A stretch of 64,000 bases of DNA. Source: Pseudomonadales bacterium (GTDB lineage Bacteria; Pseudomonadota; Gammaproteobacteria; Pseudomonadales; Ketobacteraceae). Location: contig PAPM01000037.1 in the NCBI GenBank assembly GCA_002708905.1, positions 124,001 to 188,000 on the forward strand, written 5' to 3'. The notes under the pieces were generated by a model. It did not search any database. It was not told the origin of the DNA and worked only from the letters and a program-made list of their open reading frames with translations. The position numbers and the translations under genes were made by a program. This document shows positions 20,101-29,868 of the stretch, in pieces (within the stretch, counting starts at the first letter, position 1; every line of letters begins with the position of its first letter).

Positions 20101-22603
20101 CGGTTGTCGTAGCGCCGGGGCGTACAATTGATTCAAGTGCTTCACCCAGCACCGGCGATTCGGGATCTGAGCTAAAGAGTCGAATATCGTAACGCAAGTC
20201 GGCATGCTCACTCTTTTGCTGAAGTGATATCAATGCTTCCGCTATAACTGAGCCTGCTCCAGGGTTAAAGACGTTTAAAGACAGCTCTCTCACGTAGGGG
20301 TGCTGGGAGAGATAACGTTCGATCTTGTCAGCGATGACCTGTCCGGAAATATCCGTTCCTGCCGCAGAACGTTCTGTTATACCAAGGGCAGAACAGATTT
20401 CTGCCATCAGCCCACGGGAGTTATCCTCGGTTGTTGGGGCATAAAGCGCCCAAAACGCATTTAGGTTGTCTACTGGAGTGAATATACGGCCATCCTCTAC
20501 GGGGACGCCCACTGGATAGGCGGAAGGCACAAGGCTATTTAATAACGCGGAGCGGACGTGAGGAATGTAATCTTTCCCGCCGGATTTGATTTTCTCGATC
20601 CAGTCTTTGCCCAAGTTTACCCAACTACTTAGCCACAAGGCTCGGAGCGGATGGGTTGGGGAAACCAAAACAGCTTCCCGATGTTTTCCTCGGAAGTCAG
20701 TCACTATGACGTGAATGGAGTCAACAGCCAGCACATTTCTTAGTGCTTGTAAGTGTTGCTGGCTTTCGGCACCAGAAGTTGTCTCGGCCTGCCGGGACAG
20801 GTTAGTAATCAAGTCCAGATAGCTTTCAGCATACGCGAGACATTCCTTCTCCGAGTCTCGGAACGAAAGGCCCTGCATGATCAGCTCAGTAGTGCCTTTG
20901 CGCACCGCTGCGAAAAATTCTTCGCGGGCAGCAAGAAAGGAAGCCATCGCGGCCGATGACGGTAGCTTTAGTCCAACCTCTGAAGGTGGTTCGGCTGTGT
21001 CCAGGTTGATCTGCATTCGCCAACCCGAGGGATGCTTAGGTTCCGCCAGAATACGTTGCTCGATAGTTTTGAGCATGCGTGAAAGCGGAATCTGAATAGC
21101 TCCTTCGCGACCGAATTTAGCGTGCAAGGTTTCCTGGCGGGAGGTCTTCTTGGTACGACTATTTTCAGCCCAAGCGACACCACTGATGGCAATATCATCG
21201 GGATCGCGTTCATCACTAAGTGCAGTTAGTTGCAGTCTGAAACGAGCATGCTCCAGGCTCTGCTCAATGGGTATGGCTCGTTGTGGTGGTTCTTCCTCGA
21301 TGGTGCCGCCAGGTAGGACGTAGAAAGGTTCACTCTCGTAAGACCGATTTGCGTCCTCGGAGTCGAAATCAGTTTCGAGCGGAATCGGGTCTCCATCGGC
21401 TGTCCAGGGCATGACCCGGATGAAATGCCAGCCCTCTTCGAACTCGACTTTGTTGAGTTTGGTTAAATTGGTTGTGCACTGGAGGCGCTTAGGTTTCCAA
21501 GCCTTAACCTTTTTGGATTTTCCTACCGGACCATCATTTTGCGAAATGATTTGTACGGTGAAATGGTCAAGGCCGTTAATTTGACCGGGATGGGGACTAA
21601 CTTCGAACACTACGTTCATTTTTCGGCGGTCGTTAGGTACCAGAACCTGTTGCCCAATAAGGCCAGAAAGTTGATCGTTGGATTCATCCTGTTGAACCAC
21701 GGGCAAGTCGGTCTCAAGCACCGTTAAAGAAACCTTATCCAGAGTAAGTTCTTCTTGGAACGACCATTTGTCGAAAGAGATGCTCCACCAACTTTTGTCA
21801 GTTGCGATGGATGGTGTCCAGAATTCTGGCTCTTGGATATCGTACTTTTCAAAGTAGGTGAAAAGGCGCAACTCCAATGATTTGTCGCTAAGCCCGAGGT
21901 CGGCAATGCGGCCACGGACCGATTTGTGCGAGTTCATAAGGCTGCGAACGCTGATCAAGTTGCGACGAATCTTGCCATTGACCACCGCGGGATCGGCAAA
22001 AAGCTTGAAGTCCGGAATTAGTGTTAATTCATAGAGGCTAGCTCCGAGGGTTTCGCCATCAATCCCGTTTTCGAGTGCGGTGAGCAGGTACCTCACGCAT
22101 GAAACATCATCAGCAAATAGCCACTCTTCCTCGGAGAGGATGCCCAAAAGATCGCGAACATGACTGGTGAGCGTTGCGGGCAGCCGATCCAGTAGTGAGT
22201 CAATTAAATCTTCGTAGATGCCAGTGAAAGACAGCTCTTCGAAGGTTGCCACGCCAAAAGAGTCCTCAGCGCTGGTGCGCAGAGAGGTTGGAATGAAAAC
22301 CAGCAACGGTTGGCGTAACTCCCCATTCGCGTCAGGATTGCGAAGCTCGACTAACTTGGTGGAAGTGACTCGAAAGGGATGCTCCTCTTGGTCGTGGCTG
22401 CCGAGGATGAAGATATTTCCATCGGGCCGAGTTCGACGCAGTTCCTTGCAGACCGATTCCATGACATCATCTTCAAGATCGGTTATTCGCATACAGTGGC
22501 CGAGGCCACGTTCATCCAGGATCGCCTCGATACGTGGGCTCAAAAGACCGGCTACTGCTGCATTCAATGTATCCTGCGATAGTTTGGTGAAGGCGTTACT
22601 CAT
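17147..22603 (-). CDS. mad8: MADS protein MAD8: nuclease-like region plus HerA-like ATPase
   Basis: 1818 residues, the largest gene in the window. The first 1100 residues are not recognisable. At about D1139-K1154, LGLFDLDL followed by NLVEVKCYS looks like a PD-(D/E)xK nuclease core. A low-complexity Pro/Glu linker follows (PGPPTPEPSPPATQE). The C-terminal third is a HerA/FtsK-type ATPase with Walker A GVQGGGKSYT (K1467) and Walker B LVVFDEAHKYI (D1694). Order and size match the ATP-binding MAD8 of the methylation-associated defence system, where it is needed for restriction. It is the last gene of the operon, overlapping mad7 by 4 nt and convergent with tniQ. Confidence 0.78.
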   Translation of the reverse strand: MSNAFTKLSQDTLNAAVAGLLSPRIEAILDERGLGHCMRITDLEDDVMESVCKELRRTRPDGNIFILGSHDQEEHPFRVTSTKLVELRNPDANGELRQPLLVFIPTSLRTSAEDSFGVATFEELSFTGIYEDLIDSLLDRLPATLTSHVRDLLGILSEEEWLFADDVSCVRYLLTALENGIDGETLGASLYELTLIPDFKLFADPAVVNGKIRRNLISVRSLMNSHKSVRGRIADLGLSDKSLELRLFTYFEKYDIQEPEFWTPSIATDKSWWSISFDKWSFQEELTLDKVSLTVLETDLPVVQQDESNDQLSGLIGQQVLVPNDRRKMNVVFEVSPHPGQINGLDHFTVQIISQNDGPVGKSKKVKAWKPKRLQCTTNLTKLNKVEFEEGWHFIRVMPWTADGDPIPLETDFDSEDANRSYESEPFYVLPGGTIEEEPPQRAIPIEQSLEHARFRLQLTALSDERDPDDIAISGVAWAENSRTKKTSRQETLHAKFGREGAIQIPLSRMLKTIEQRILAEPKHPSGWRMQINLDTAEPPSEVGLKLPSSAAMASFLAAREEFFAAVRKGTTELIMQGLSFRDSEKECLAYAESYLDLITNLSRQAETTSGAESQQHLQALRNVLAVDSIHVIVTDFRGKHREAVLVSPTHPLRALWLSSWVNLGKDWIEKIKSGGKDYIPHVRSALLNSLVPSAYPVGVPVEDGRIFTPVDNLNAFWALYAPTTEDNSRGLMAEICSALGITERSAAGTDISGQVIADKIERYLSQHPYVRELSLNVFNPGAGSVIAEALISLQQKSEHADLRYDIRLFSSDPESPVLGEALESIVRPGATTTEAGDAFTISTGSHLFSKLNLAKHTLSEFHTNSKEFPAHISVLLDVFPAEELSVAEKPEGVTPLYGLIQDFDTEFVDDDSGTFWNKRPIVGRSLGTDNNAACFDLLTSLNRHLCFATSAVAASGATFKAVPVVTLGLDVIQRELIYEVHQVSDWVFTIDRNMGIEFFDHGGRKNRPDYLIDYVPGASSQAIHNLIISSRSNDELEAMLKPVLLEHGLSADGEQSIQILANLRSLSGQLALKLISARTQQAEALGLALARLYLEYQGALSNQVIVPLDAHTDLYRSSGEPDDGNDAISLQRTDLGLFDLDLNTRTITCNLVEVKCYSQVGDFAAFNQLKERISGQINQSERILQRHFDPALRKPDRPDRLLKSRELAQILRFYLERSVRYEIFDMTAAQEARALLESIEQGYSLQFRRCALIFDFDKTGTEAPDNEVGIEYHRIGKDLIHALLANCRKPVSAETEIESTTHLLSELFIPSVPKLETAAFIAPKRTRSTSWTVDEDWDKEPGPPTPEPSPPATQEMPLSDQEENEEQPYPGEQAPRPSTIDHEGEKEDEQPIVIETEEPVQPDSITSDHSPTEPEPQAKVNYDIMLGVNGDSPQYGLLGEVSGRKIALDLNHTHTISLFGVQGGGKSYTLGTVIEMASMPLQHINVLPSPLATVIFHYSPTQDYAPEFTSMINGNSVEEEIRILRERYKANPEALKDVLILTPANKVDDRRAEYPDIEVKPIAFSASELKAAHWKFLMGAIGSQSMYMRQINLIMRGLRDNLTLDALRAGIDNSGLSDHLKELAQTRLQFASEYIDDSQRLQDLIHPGRLIIVDLRDEYIEKDEALGLFVVMLQIFSEATYQGNAFNKLVVFDEAHKYIENDDLVSGLVEVVREMRHKGTSIMVASQDPPSVPVSLIELSSQIIMHKFNSPAWLKHIQKANAALGELTSDKMSHLGTGEAYVWSSKASDETFSRGAVKVKCRPRITQHGGSTKTAVG

Positions 22604-24282
22604 GCATGCCTCCCGTTCTCATCAGTATTCTCATTGCTATCGATGGCATAACGGGGTGAAACCTTCTGGGTTACATAGGCATCTGACAAATCCTCGTAGA
22701 ATCCGATCTCGCGCAAGCGGCGCTTGAAAGCTTCCAGATTCAGGCGCAGGGCGCGCTTATCGAGGATGCTCGCATTCTCTTGGGTTCCTTCAGGCAGTCG
22801 GTCAATGTAAAGACCGTAGCGGTTTCTCAGGAAGCCCAACAACTCCTCGATGCGAACTTCTCGTGTCACGAAGCGCCCACCATCTTGAGTGAGTACAGCC
22901 ACTTGAAGCAGCACTTCAAGCAGTTTGCTGCCCAGCACAAATCGCCGGGGGCTTCCCTTGGTCCGGGATTGGCCCAACAAACCATTCTCCTTATTCTTCA
23001 ACAACAGAGAGTCCAGACATTCTGTGATGTACTGGCGGTGATACTTACCGCGATAGGCCATGAGGATTTCGATGAAGGATTCGAACTCGCCAAGACCCAT
23101 GTCGGTGACTTCTCGGATCTCGGGATCGATGTCCTCGTTACCGGAGGTCGATTCCTCGATCAGACTTGCCAGGCGGAACTTGAAGTAGGCCTGACGTTCA
23201 GCTTCGTGTTCAGGCTTCAGCAGGGAAACCAGATCCCCAACCGTGAATACACCGTTCCCAGGAATGGCTAGCTTGCCTGTTTTCTTACTCAAATATTCCG
23301 CCATCTCACCCAGTTTCTTGACGACGAAATTAGCCTGTACGAAAGCCGGTATCTGACGATATAAGCGATCTGTGGACTTGCGAGCCAGCTCCGCCATATG
23401 AGGGTTATTGGCATCACCCATATCCACGACCAACGACACACGGTAGGGGCAGCCTTCCAGCGCATTGTCGAGGCCGGGGTTAATTGGGCACTCCTTAGTG
23501 GAACAGAGGTCGTTACCGGAGCGCTGTTTCACTAGTTTCGGCAGTAATTGCAGCAGTTTGAGGTGGTACAGTGCCAGGTGAAATGCCATCAGGGTTTTGA
23601 GGTAATCCACTAGCACCGAACGGGGAATATAAGGTTCATAGGCCAGAAGTCGCAGAATGTCGTCGGCCATAATATCGGCCTGGCCAATACACAGTGGCTG
23701 GAAGCGTGAGGGCTCCTTGGAGTCTTTCATGTCCTGGGTAACCTGGTGATCCAGCCGCAGGATTGCCTGGGTTTCCACATCCACGGACACATTAGGGTCG
23801 TAGCGGTCAGTCACCAGGTCGATACCAGGAAAGAAGAAATGCTTCAGAGCATCTCGCGCTGCTTGGCCCTTGCCTTTGCGGGCATAGAAAAGCATCCAGT
23901 AGATATGCTCAGCTGCGCCGTAATCACGGGTATGTTTGGCATTGCGAAACTTATAGGTGTTGCCATGCAGCGGGCGTGGTGCAGCAAGTGCCTGGTTGCT
24001 TTTGCCTCGGTTCACTAAGTCCATCAAGTCTGTTTCTATCCAGGCTCGAACAATTTCTGGGCTTTTATCAAAGCCTGCAAACCACTCGGGATGGTCCAAA
24101 AAATCTTCCAAGAATTCATCGACTGAAAGGTCTCCGCCTCGTGGAGGTCTACGGCTCCCGTAACCATCGTATTTCAATCGCGGAAATAGCATCGTCAATA
24201 CACGGTCCATCTCGATATGCTTAAAATCGAGATAGGAAACTTTGGGTATTCTGAATTCTTTGTCGCGGCCTTTAATTGACAT
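22600..24282 (-). CDS. mad7: MADS protein MAD7 (unknown function)
   Basis: 560 residues, no enzyme motif recognised. A Cys-containing patch (CSTKECPINPGLDNALEGC) lies near the middle; the rest is helix-rich and charged. A C-terminal winged-helix-like region (VRIEELLGFLRNRYGLYIDR) is possible. The gene overlaps mad6 by 11 nt and mad8 by 4 nt, so the three are made together. Its identity rests on position and size relative to MADS operons rather than on catalytic residues. Confidence 0.65.
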   Translation of the reverse strand: MSIKGRDKEFRIPKVSYLDFKHIEMDRVLTMLFPRLKYDGYGSRRPPRGGDLSVDEFLEDFLDHPEWFAGFDKSPEIVRAWIETDLMDLVNRGKSNQALAAPRPLHGNTYKFRNAKHTRDYGAAEHIYWMLFYARKGKGQAARDALKHFFFPGIDLVTDRYDPNVSVDVETQAILRLDHQVTQDMKDSKEPSRFQPLCIGQADIMADDILRLLAYEPYIPRSVLVDYLKTLMAFHLALYHLKLLQLLPKLVKQRSGNDLCSTKECPINPGLDNALEGCPYRVSLVVDMGDANNPHMAELARKSTDRLYRQIPAFVQANFVVKKLGEMAEYLSKKTGKLAIPGNGVFTVGDLVSLLKPEHEAERQAYFKFRLASLIEESTSGNEDIDPEIREVTDMGLGEFESFIEILMAYRGKYHRQYITECLDSLLLKNKENGLLGQSRTKGSPRRFVLGSKLLEVLLQVAVLTQDGGRFVTREVRIEELLGFLRNRYGLYIDRLPEGTQENASILDKRALRLNLEAFKRRLREIGFYEDLSDAYVTQKVSPRYAIDSNENTDENGRHA

Positions 24283-27200
24283 TGTATTCAGCTCCCTTTT
24301 CAGATACTTCCATCACCAGTCGGCCATTAGGCTCCCGACGAATTTCGTAAAACTTGTGCCCTGCCTTAGTTAGCAACACTTCGTTATATGGAACAGAAGC
24401 AAGCAAGTTCTTAAAGATAGATAAGCTCAACAAAAACCCTTGTTGCTCTTCAATGCTTGGACGGTAGCCGTTGTTAAGCCGCATCAGCATTTCGTAAATA
24501 TCGAGATTGATGCGCAGGCTAGCCTTGTGCCCATCTCCGGAGTCGTAATGCAGCATTAGCGCTTGAGAAAGACATTCTAGGAAAGGATGAGCCTCTGTTT
24601 CCTGCTCAGTGCGAAGAGTAAAATGGTCGCCGTCGAAGAGTCGATAGCTACGAATAGTGCCTTTATCCACCTGGCGAACACGCAAGGCCAATTGATTCCC
24701 CAGTCGTGCTGGGTCACTCAAACCTTCTCCCCGATTGACGGCCTGAAGAATGGCGGTTACCTCATCAGCATTTTTTGTTCCCGGTTGCTTAATAGCATCC
24801 AGAAAAGGATCAATGCTTGAATAGGGCAGCATCTCTTTCCAACCGATATCGCGTCGTTCAAAGAAATGGCGACGGCGCATGTGTGATAGATAGCTCCTGT
24901 GCTTCGCGATTAACCGAGAACGGTTTTTCGATGAATAGTCTCGAGGTAAATTCTGGAATAGCGTTTCCGCTAGCTCATTGTCATACCCGCCACGCTCCGC
25001 AAATGAGAAGCGGCTCATGGCTTTAGTCTTGGGATTGAGAAAGCCAAGCTCGCGATCCAGATCGGGGTTGCTAACTTCGGCGATATCAATCTCGCGCAGC
25101 AAGGTGATCAGACGGTCACTGGAGCCTTCAACTCCGCCAAGCCAGGAATTGAAATAGAAGCCATCCAGGATACGATTCTGGGCTTCTTCGCCACCACTTT
25201 GATAGAGTTGATGAATGCCGTCGCAGTCCTTAGTGCCCACCAGCATGTAGGCCAACGCGGAGCGCAGGTCGCGCATCGTGATGTGCAATCGGCCACGTAA
25301 GTGAGTAATGGTGTAAAGCATCTTCAAACGCTCGATCACCTTGGGGCCAGCAACTGGGTCCTGGAAGGTTCGGGCGTTATGGTAAGCGAAGCACTTACCT
25401 TTGAGGTCGCACTTCTCGCAGGCCTGCCAGTATTCCTGTTGTGTCATGCGAGCGATCAATCGCTCTAAAATTGAAGATTCACCAACCTTGGGTTCGGCGA
25501 CCACCGAGCGCAAGTTAAGGTTGATGACTGCAATACCACCCTCAGGCACGGCTCCGCTTAAACCCTGTTGGATGTGCTTGGCTAGCAGCGGGAATTCCTC
25601 TTCGTGTTCGAGGAAAAAATCGACCAGCCGCCCCTCGTTGATGGCGATCAGGCGGGTTTGGTTATCAGGCCAGCAGTTGGCATCTTTCCCTGCGAATGGG
25701 GCAAAGAATTTTTGCAGTACGGAATCGTTGCGTTCATCGCCTTCATCCTGGCTACCGTCGTAGTTGCTCTGATAAGTGTGTCCCTTGAGTTGGAATACAG
25801 CTCCATTTGCGCCGTATTGAATCTGTGCGCCTTTGCTCTCGGCAAAGGTCTCGAACTGTTGAATAAAGGCTGTCTTACCATCACCAGCATTACCACTGAT
25901 GATCACCAAGCGGAACTCGCCCTTGAGAAGCGCGGGCTTGAGCTTTTCATCCAGGTAAGTCGGTACATAGGTGGCTTTACCAACTTCGTCGAGCCCACGG
26001 GTACCCGCATTGGAAACCTGACTCTGGCTGTAGAGTGTCAGTAGGTGGGTAACAAAAGGGTTAGTATTGGGTTTAGTCGGCTCGAAGCCCAGCTTGGGAA
26101 CTACCTTAGGCCCGGTACCTAATTCGCCGGTAGTCAGTACCGAACGCAGGCGCTTGACCTCGACCAAGGCGTTTAAGAACTCCTCTGCCGATGCAAAGCG
26201 ATCCTTGCGCTCTGGTGCAATCATCTTTACCAACACATCTACCAGAGACGAGCTGAGGTCGGCGCAGCCTTTGAACTGTTTCGGGTCTTTGGGCTGGGTT
26301 TTTATGGGTGGTGTGGGGTCGTCGAACGGGTATTTTCCGGTCAGGCACTCATAAAAGGAAATACCCAATGCATAGAGATCTCGATCCACCCGATCCGAAG
26401 CATCTGGTTCAGAGTTGTAATCGTAATCCGGCGGTAAGTAGCGGCGTGTACCCCCGCCACCTTGAATCTCGTCTTTCTCGGATACCGCGACATTAAAATC
26501 GATAATCCGAACGCCTTTATCGGTCCACAGCAGGTTGGAAGGTTTAACATCCTGATGATACACACCATGCTTATGGAGATGCGTCAAGCCTTCGGCAGCC
26601 TCACGTACTATACGCACGGCATCATCTAGCGCCAGCGCTTCGGCATCAATGAGGTCGGAAACATCCAGACCCTCTACGTACTCGAAGACGATGTACGGCG
26701 TCTGATTGGCGTCAGCCATCCTGTCCGCCCAGATTACCTTTACTACGTGCGGGTGGTCCGGCAAGCTGGTCAGGGTTTTGTACTCTCGGCGCAACCGTTC
26801 GTACACACTGCGACGATCTTTCGTTACTAACTTAATGACTCGAACGACATCACCTAATGCATCAAATACTTTATAAACAACCCCAAAACCACCACTGCCC
26901 AATTTTTTCTGTACACTAAATCTATCCGCTAGAACGAAATCAGCAGGAAGATCGGTTAAATCGTCGGGCGTGGCTGTTACCAGTGCAGGCTGTTTTGACT
27001 CATCTTCGTCATCTTTGCCTTCAGGTAAAATTAAATCTTCAAATTGTTTTTTGGCGATAGCGGCGCTGGCAAAGCGATCTTCGGGGTCAAATTCGCAGAA
27101 GGTTTGCAGCCATGTATCAATGCCGTTGGGGAGATCTGGCTTGTGCTCAGAAGGTTTGATTGGGAATTTACCATCGGCCTCAATCATTTGATCGATGTTT

Positions 27201-28438
27201 TCGTATGGTAACTCACCAGTCAGCAGTTCATAAAATACCATTCCAGCAGAGAATAAATCGGAAGCGATAGAGGCTTCTTTCGGTTCTGATTTCTGCTCCG
27301 ATATCACCAATTCTGGGGCTCGGTAGGAGGCATCGAGATCTTCGGTAATTTGATGGGCGATGGTTTCAGACGTTGATCGACTTTTACCAACTCGTGCAAA
27401 GTCAAAATCGGTGACACGCGCAATGCCACCTTTGGTGACCAATATCGCATCTGGAGTTAGATTGCGATGAATCACTTGATGTTGGTGTGCATGATCAAGG
27501 GCGGATAGTACGCCTTTGATCACTTGATATTTTTGATCGGTGGTTAAAGCGAAAGAGGGTTTCTTTAAGTGTTGTCGTAATACCTGCCCAGAAATATCGT
27601 CAGATACCAGGGTGATTTCATTGCCATCGTCTGATTGAATCAGGTCGCGTACCGCCAGCACATTGGCGTGTGCACTCATGTGCTGAACAGCAACGAACGC
27701 GTTACTGATTTTCTTCAATTCTTCTTTGCGAGCGGCCTCATCCAAATAAGGGTCTGCGCGGTAAACCCTGAGACGAACCTGGCCCGCCTTGGCGCCCAGT
27801 AAATTATGCTTTGCGCGATATTCGGTGTAACGATCAGTGCCGCCCAGTTTTTCTTCTACTTGCCAGCTACCAAAAACCGGTGGTGCCGATTTTGGTTTTG
27901 CTTTTCCTTGGATAGCCTTATCGATAAGGGAGTGGTATTTACGAATATCAGATAGACGATGGTTTGGAGTCTTGCTTTTGTCGGCAAAGAATTTGAGGCT
28001 GCGTTTGTAGTCGGTGACATCGGGGCTATCGATACCGGCAGGGTCATAAAGTTGAGCATCATCAGAGGTGAGTAGAACAACGGCATGCACATGAACCTTG
28101 CGTAATTCAGCAATGCCCTTGTTGCTCTCCGAGATAAGTGAGCTCATCACTTTGGCATGATTGCGTAGCTTCGCCAAAGGTGAATGAAATTTCTGTCGGC
28201 CCTCGGGATACCATTTAGAGCCATACACATCGATATTGCCGCGAGTTCCTTTGACATCCACCAGATAAACCGCGTGAGGCGCAAGGATAGCAATGTCGAT
28301 TTCGAACACCTCCTGTCCCTGGCGCATCTCGAAGTTGTGGAAGATCAGCCAGCCATCGGGCAGATGATCCCGGAGAAAACCGATGGCCTGGCGTTCAGAC
28401 TCGTTTGCGGGCTGCCCGATGGGTATGACCTTTGCCAT
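24272..28438 (-). CDS. mad6: MADS protein kinase MAD6: NERD, two kinase domains and P-loop ATPase
   Basis: 1388 residues. An N-terminal NERD nuclease-related domain (FEIDIAILAPHAVYLVDVKG) spans about residues 1-130. A first kinase-like domain (about 190-470) has HRN at 324-326 and DFD at 344-346 in place of HRD and DFG and lacks a clear VAIK lysine, so it is probably a pseudokinase. The second (about 508-780) has GSGGFGVVYK, K536, HQDVKPSN (D630) and DFN (647-649) and could be active. A C-terminal ATPase region carries GNAGDGKT (K855). NERD-kinase proteins also occur as PglW in BREX type 2. It shares one base with mad5 and likely signals infection to the effectors. Confidence 0.78.
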   Translation of the reverse strand: MAKVIPIGQPANESERQAIGFLRDHLPDGWLIFHNFEMRQGQEVFEIDIAILAPHAVYLVDVKGTRGNIDVYGSKWYPEGRQKFHSPLAKLRNHAKVMSSLISESNKGIAELRKVHVHAVVLLTSDDAQLYDPAGIDSPDVTDYKRSLKFFADKSKTPNHRLSDIRKYHSLIDKAIQGKAKPKSAPPVFGSWQVEEKLGGTDRYTEYRAKHNLLGAKAGQVRLRVYRADPYLDEAARKEELKKISNAFVAVQHMSAHANVLAVRDLIQSDDGNEITLVSDDISGQVLRQHLKKPSFALTTDQKYQVIKGVLSALDHAHQHQVIHRNLTPDAILVTKGGIARVTDFDFARVGKSRSTSETIAHQITEDLDASYRAPELVISEQKSEPKEASIASDLFSAGMVFYELLTGELPYENIDQMIEADGKFPIKPSEHKPDLPNGIDTWLQTFCEFDPEDRFASAAIAKKQFEDLILPEGKDDEDESKQPALVTATPDDLTDLPADFVLADRFSVQKKLGSGGFGVVYKVFDALGDVVRVIKLVTKDRRSVYERLRREYKTLTSLPDHPHVVKVIWADRMADANQTPYIVFEYVEGLDVSDLIDAEALALDDAVRIVREAAEGLTHLHKHGVYHQDVKPSNLLWTDKGVRIIDFNVAVSEKDEIQGGGGTRRYLPPDYDYNSEPDASDRVDRDLYALGISFYECLTGKYPFDDPTPPIKTQPKDPKQFKGCADLSSSLVDVLVKMIAPERKDRFASAEEFLNALVEVKRLRSVLTTGELGTGPKVVPKLGFEPTKPNTNPFVTHLLTLYSQSQVSNAGTRGLDEVGKATYVPTYLDEKLKPALLKGEFRLVIISGNAGDGKTAFIQQFETFAESKGAQIQYGANGAVFQLKGHTYQSNYDGSQDEGDERNDSVLQKFFAPFAGKDANCWPDNQTRLIAINEGRLVDFFLEHEEEFPLLAKHIQQGLSGAVPEGGIAVINLNLRSVVAEPKVGESSILERLIARMTQQEYWQACEKCDLKGKCFAYHNARTFQDPVAGPKVIERLKMLYTITHLRGRLHITMRDLRSALAYMLVGTKDCDGIHQLYQSGGEEAQNRILDGFYFNSWLGGVEGSSDRLITLLREIDIAEVSNPDLDRELGFLNPKTKAMSRFSFAERGGYDNELAETLFQNLPRDYSSKNRSRLIAKHRSYLSHMRRRHFFERRDIGWKEMLPYSSIDPFLDAIKQPGTKNADEVTAILQAVNRGEGLSDPARLGNQLALRVRQVDKGTIRSYRLFDGDHFTLRTEQETEAHPFLECLSQALMLHYDSGDGHKASLRINLDIYEMLMRLNNGYRPSIEEQQGFLLSLSIFKNLLASVPYNEVLLTKAGHKFYEIRREPNGRLVMEVSEKGAEYNVN

Positions 28439-29868
28439 TAGCGGCCTCCCGCTTCAATGGTTCGCTCGACGAGGGTGCGAGCTTGTTCATACATTGTGAT
28501 CGCAGACTCCCTCAGTGCGAATGCGTGCCGTATTTTTTCTCCTATCTTTTTCTCTATAGAAGATGAGCTTCTAGGAACTGGTAATAAAGGAACTGTGCGC
28601 CAGTGTAAATCTTGCTGCTTCGACCCCTCTGAAATACTTCTTAACATTCTGAATGCTGATTGCGATCTCAAAAACGCGAAGAGATATCCAGGATCAATGG
28701 CATCCTTTTTTGCGACAAAGCGCATGCAATGATCGGAATATGCTCTTGCCAAAGCTCTCTCTCCAGTAATGAATTCACACCTACAGTAGAGTTCATGTTC
28801 CCCAAGCGTTCCTTGTTTTGCTACCAAAATTGTTTCATTGGGGACAACGTATTTAGGTGAATGATTTAGTAAGTATTCCCTGCTTATCCACTTGCCTTTC
28901 GGGATCAAGTTGAATAGTGGCTTTTGAGTGATTACTTCTATCCCATGATCTCTATCTGCGGGAATACGTTGGAACATTACTCTCCACCTGAGCCATTCAA
29001 GATCGAGTACGTCGCCAAGAAGGCTATGATTCACAGAAAAAATATCATTTTTGATTCTTTCTGCTCGCCTAGAGTGGTTTAAAGCCCTAAAGCTTCTACT
29101 GAGATTTTTACTGGTTACACTAAACCCTGTATCGGAATTATCAGTTAGCCACTCCAATCTCGATTGATCTACAAGCCCACAAGAAGAAAAAACTAGAGCA
29201 GTAGATTCATTTAATAGCTTTTGGTGCTCACTCAGGTTGTCAGAGGCTTGCTGAACTAGTTCATGAGCTTTATCTTCAACGGCTCCAAGTCTAGGTACTG
29301 GCAAATCAGCAATATGGTGAGGTTCGAGGTGTGTGATAATAGACCCATAGGTTCCGGAAACAACTTGGGGAATGCCAAAACTAGTGCCAAGATAGGCGTG
29401 TATGTAACCTGGGCTAACTTTGGTTTCATCTGGAATAACTCTTAAAACATCTTCCGTGCATGCCATTCCTTTCATCTCAGAGCGAGAATAAACCATTCTC
29501 CCTACCGTCCCAGATCTAGTTATAAGAGTGCAACGATCCTTGATAATTAATCTTGGGTTTTTCTTCGCCGCTAATTTCGCGATAAGACCAACATTGCTCA
29601 AATCTGCCTGGAGAATATCTGTGCTTGACAAAAATGGATAACCATGTTGATCATCGTCTACCCACAATCGTGTGATTCTACCTGGATTTATGATTCCAGC
29701 AATGCCACCTGCCGTTAGGTCTTGTAGTCGGTCTTTTCTCGCCGAATGCTTATTAAGGAGTTGTCGAGCTTCCATGGCACCTGACATATACGGTCCGCAA
29801 TCAAGGCGATGGGATTGCCTTTCAATCCAGCTTATTGGAACGACTTTTACTTGGAACTTTCTGCTCAT
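28438..29868 (-). CDS. mad5: MADS specificity subunit MAD5 (HsdS-like)
   Basis: 476 residues. It has two target-recognition halves of type I specificity subunits: GGIAGIINPGRITRL, then TLITRSGTVGRMVYS and THLEPHHIADLPVPR in the first, and SREYLLN, ETILVAKQGTLGEHELYC and TVPLLPVPR in the second. Each half is followed by a helical spacer (KAHELVQQASDNL; KKIGEKIRHAFAL). It should direct the MAD2 methyltransferase to a bipartite sequence. Its ATG overlaps the stop of the small upstream gene by 4 nt. Confidence 0.8.
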   Translation of the reverse strand: MSRKFQVKVVPISWIERQSHRLDCGPYMSGAMEARQLLNKHSARKDRLQDLTAGGIAGIINPGRITRLWVDDDQHGYPFLSSTDILQADLSNVGLIAKLAAKKNPRLIIKDRCTLITRSGTVGRMVYSRSEMKGMACTEDVLRVIPDETKVSPGYIHAYLGTSFGIPQVVSGTYGSIITHLEPHHIADLPVPRLGAVEDKAHELVQQASDNLSEHQKLLNESTALVFSSCGLVDQSRLEWLTDNSDTGFSVTSKNLSRSFRALNHSRRAERIKNDIFSVNHSLLGDVLDLEWLRWRVMFQRIPADRDHGIEVITQKPLFNLIPKGKWISREYLLNHSPKYVVPNETILVAKQGTLGEHELYCRCEFITGERALARAYSDHCMRFVAKKDAIDPGYLFAFLRSQSAFRMLRSISEGSKQQDLHWRTVPLLPVPRSSSSIEKKIGEKIRHAFALRESAITMYEQARTLVERTIEAGGR

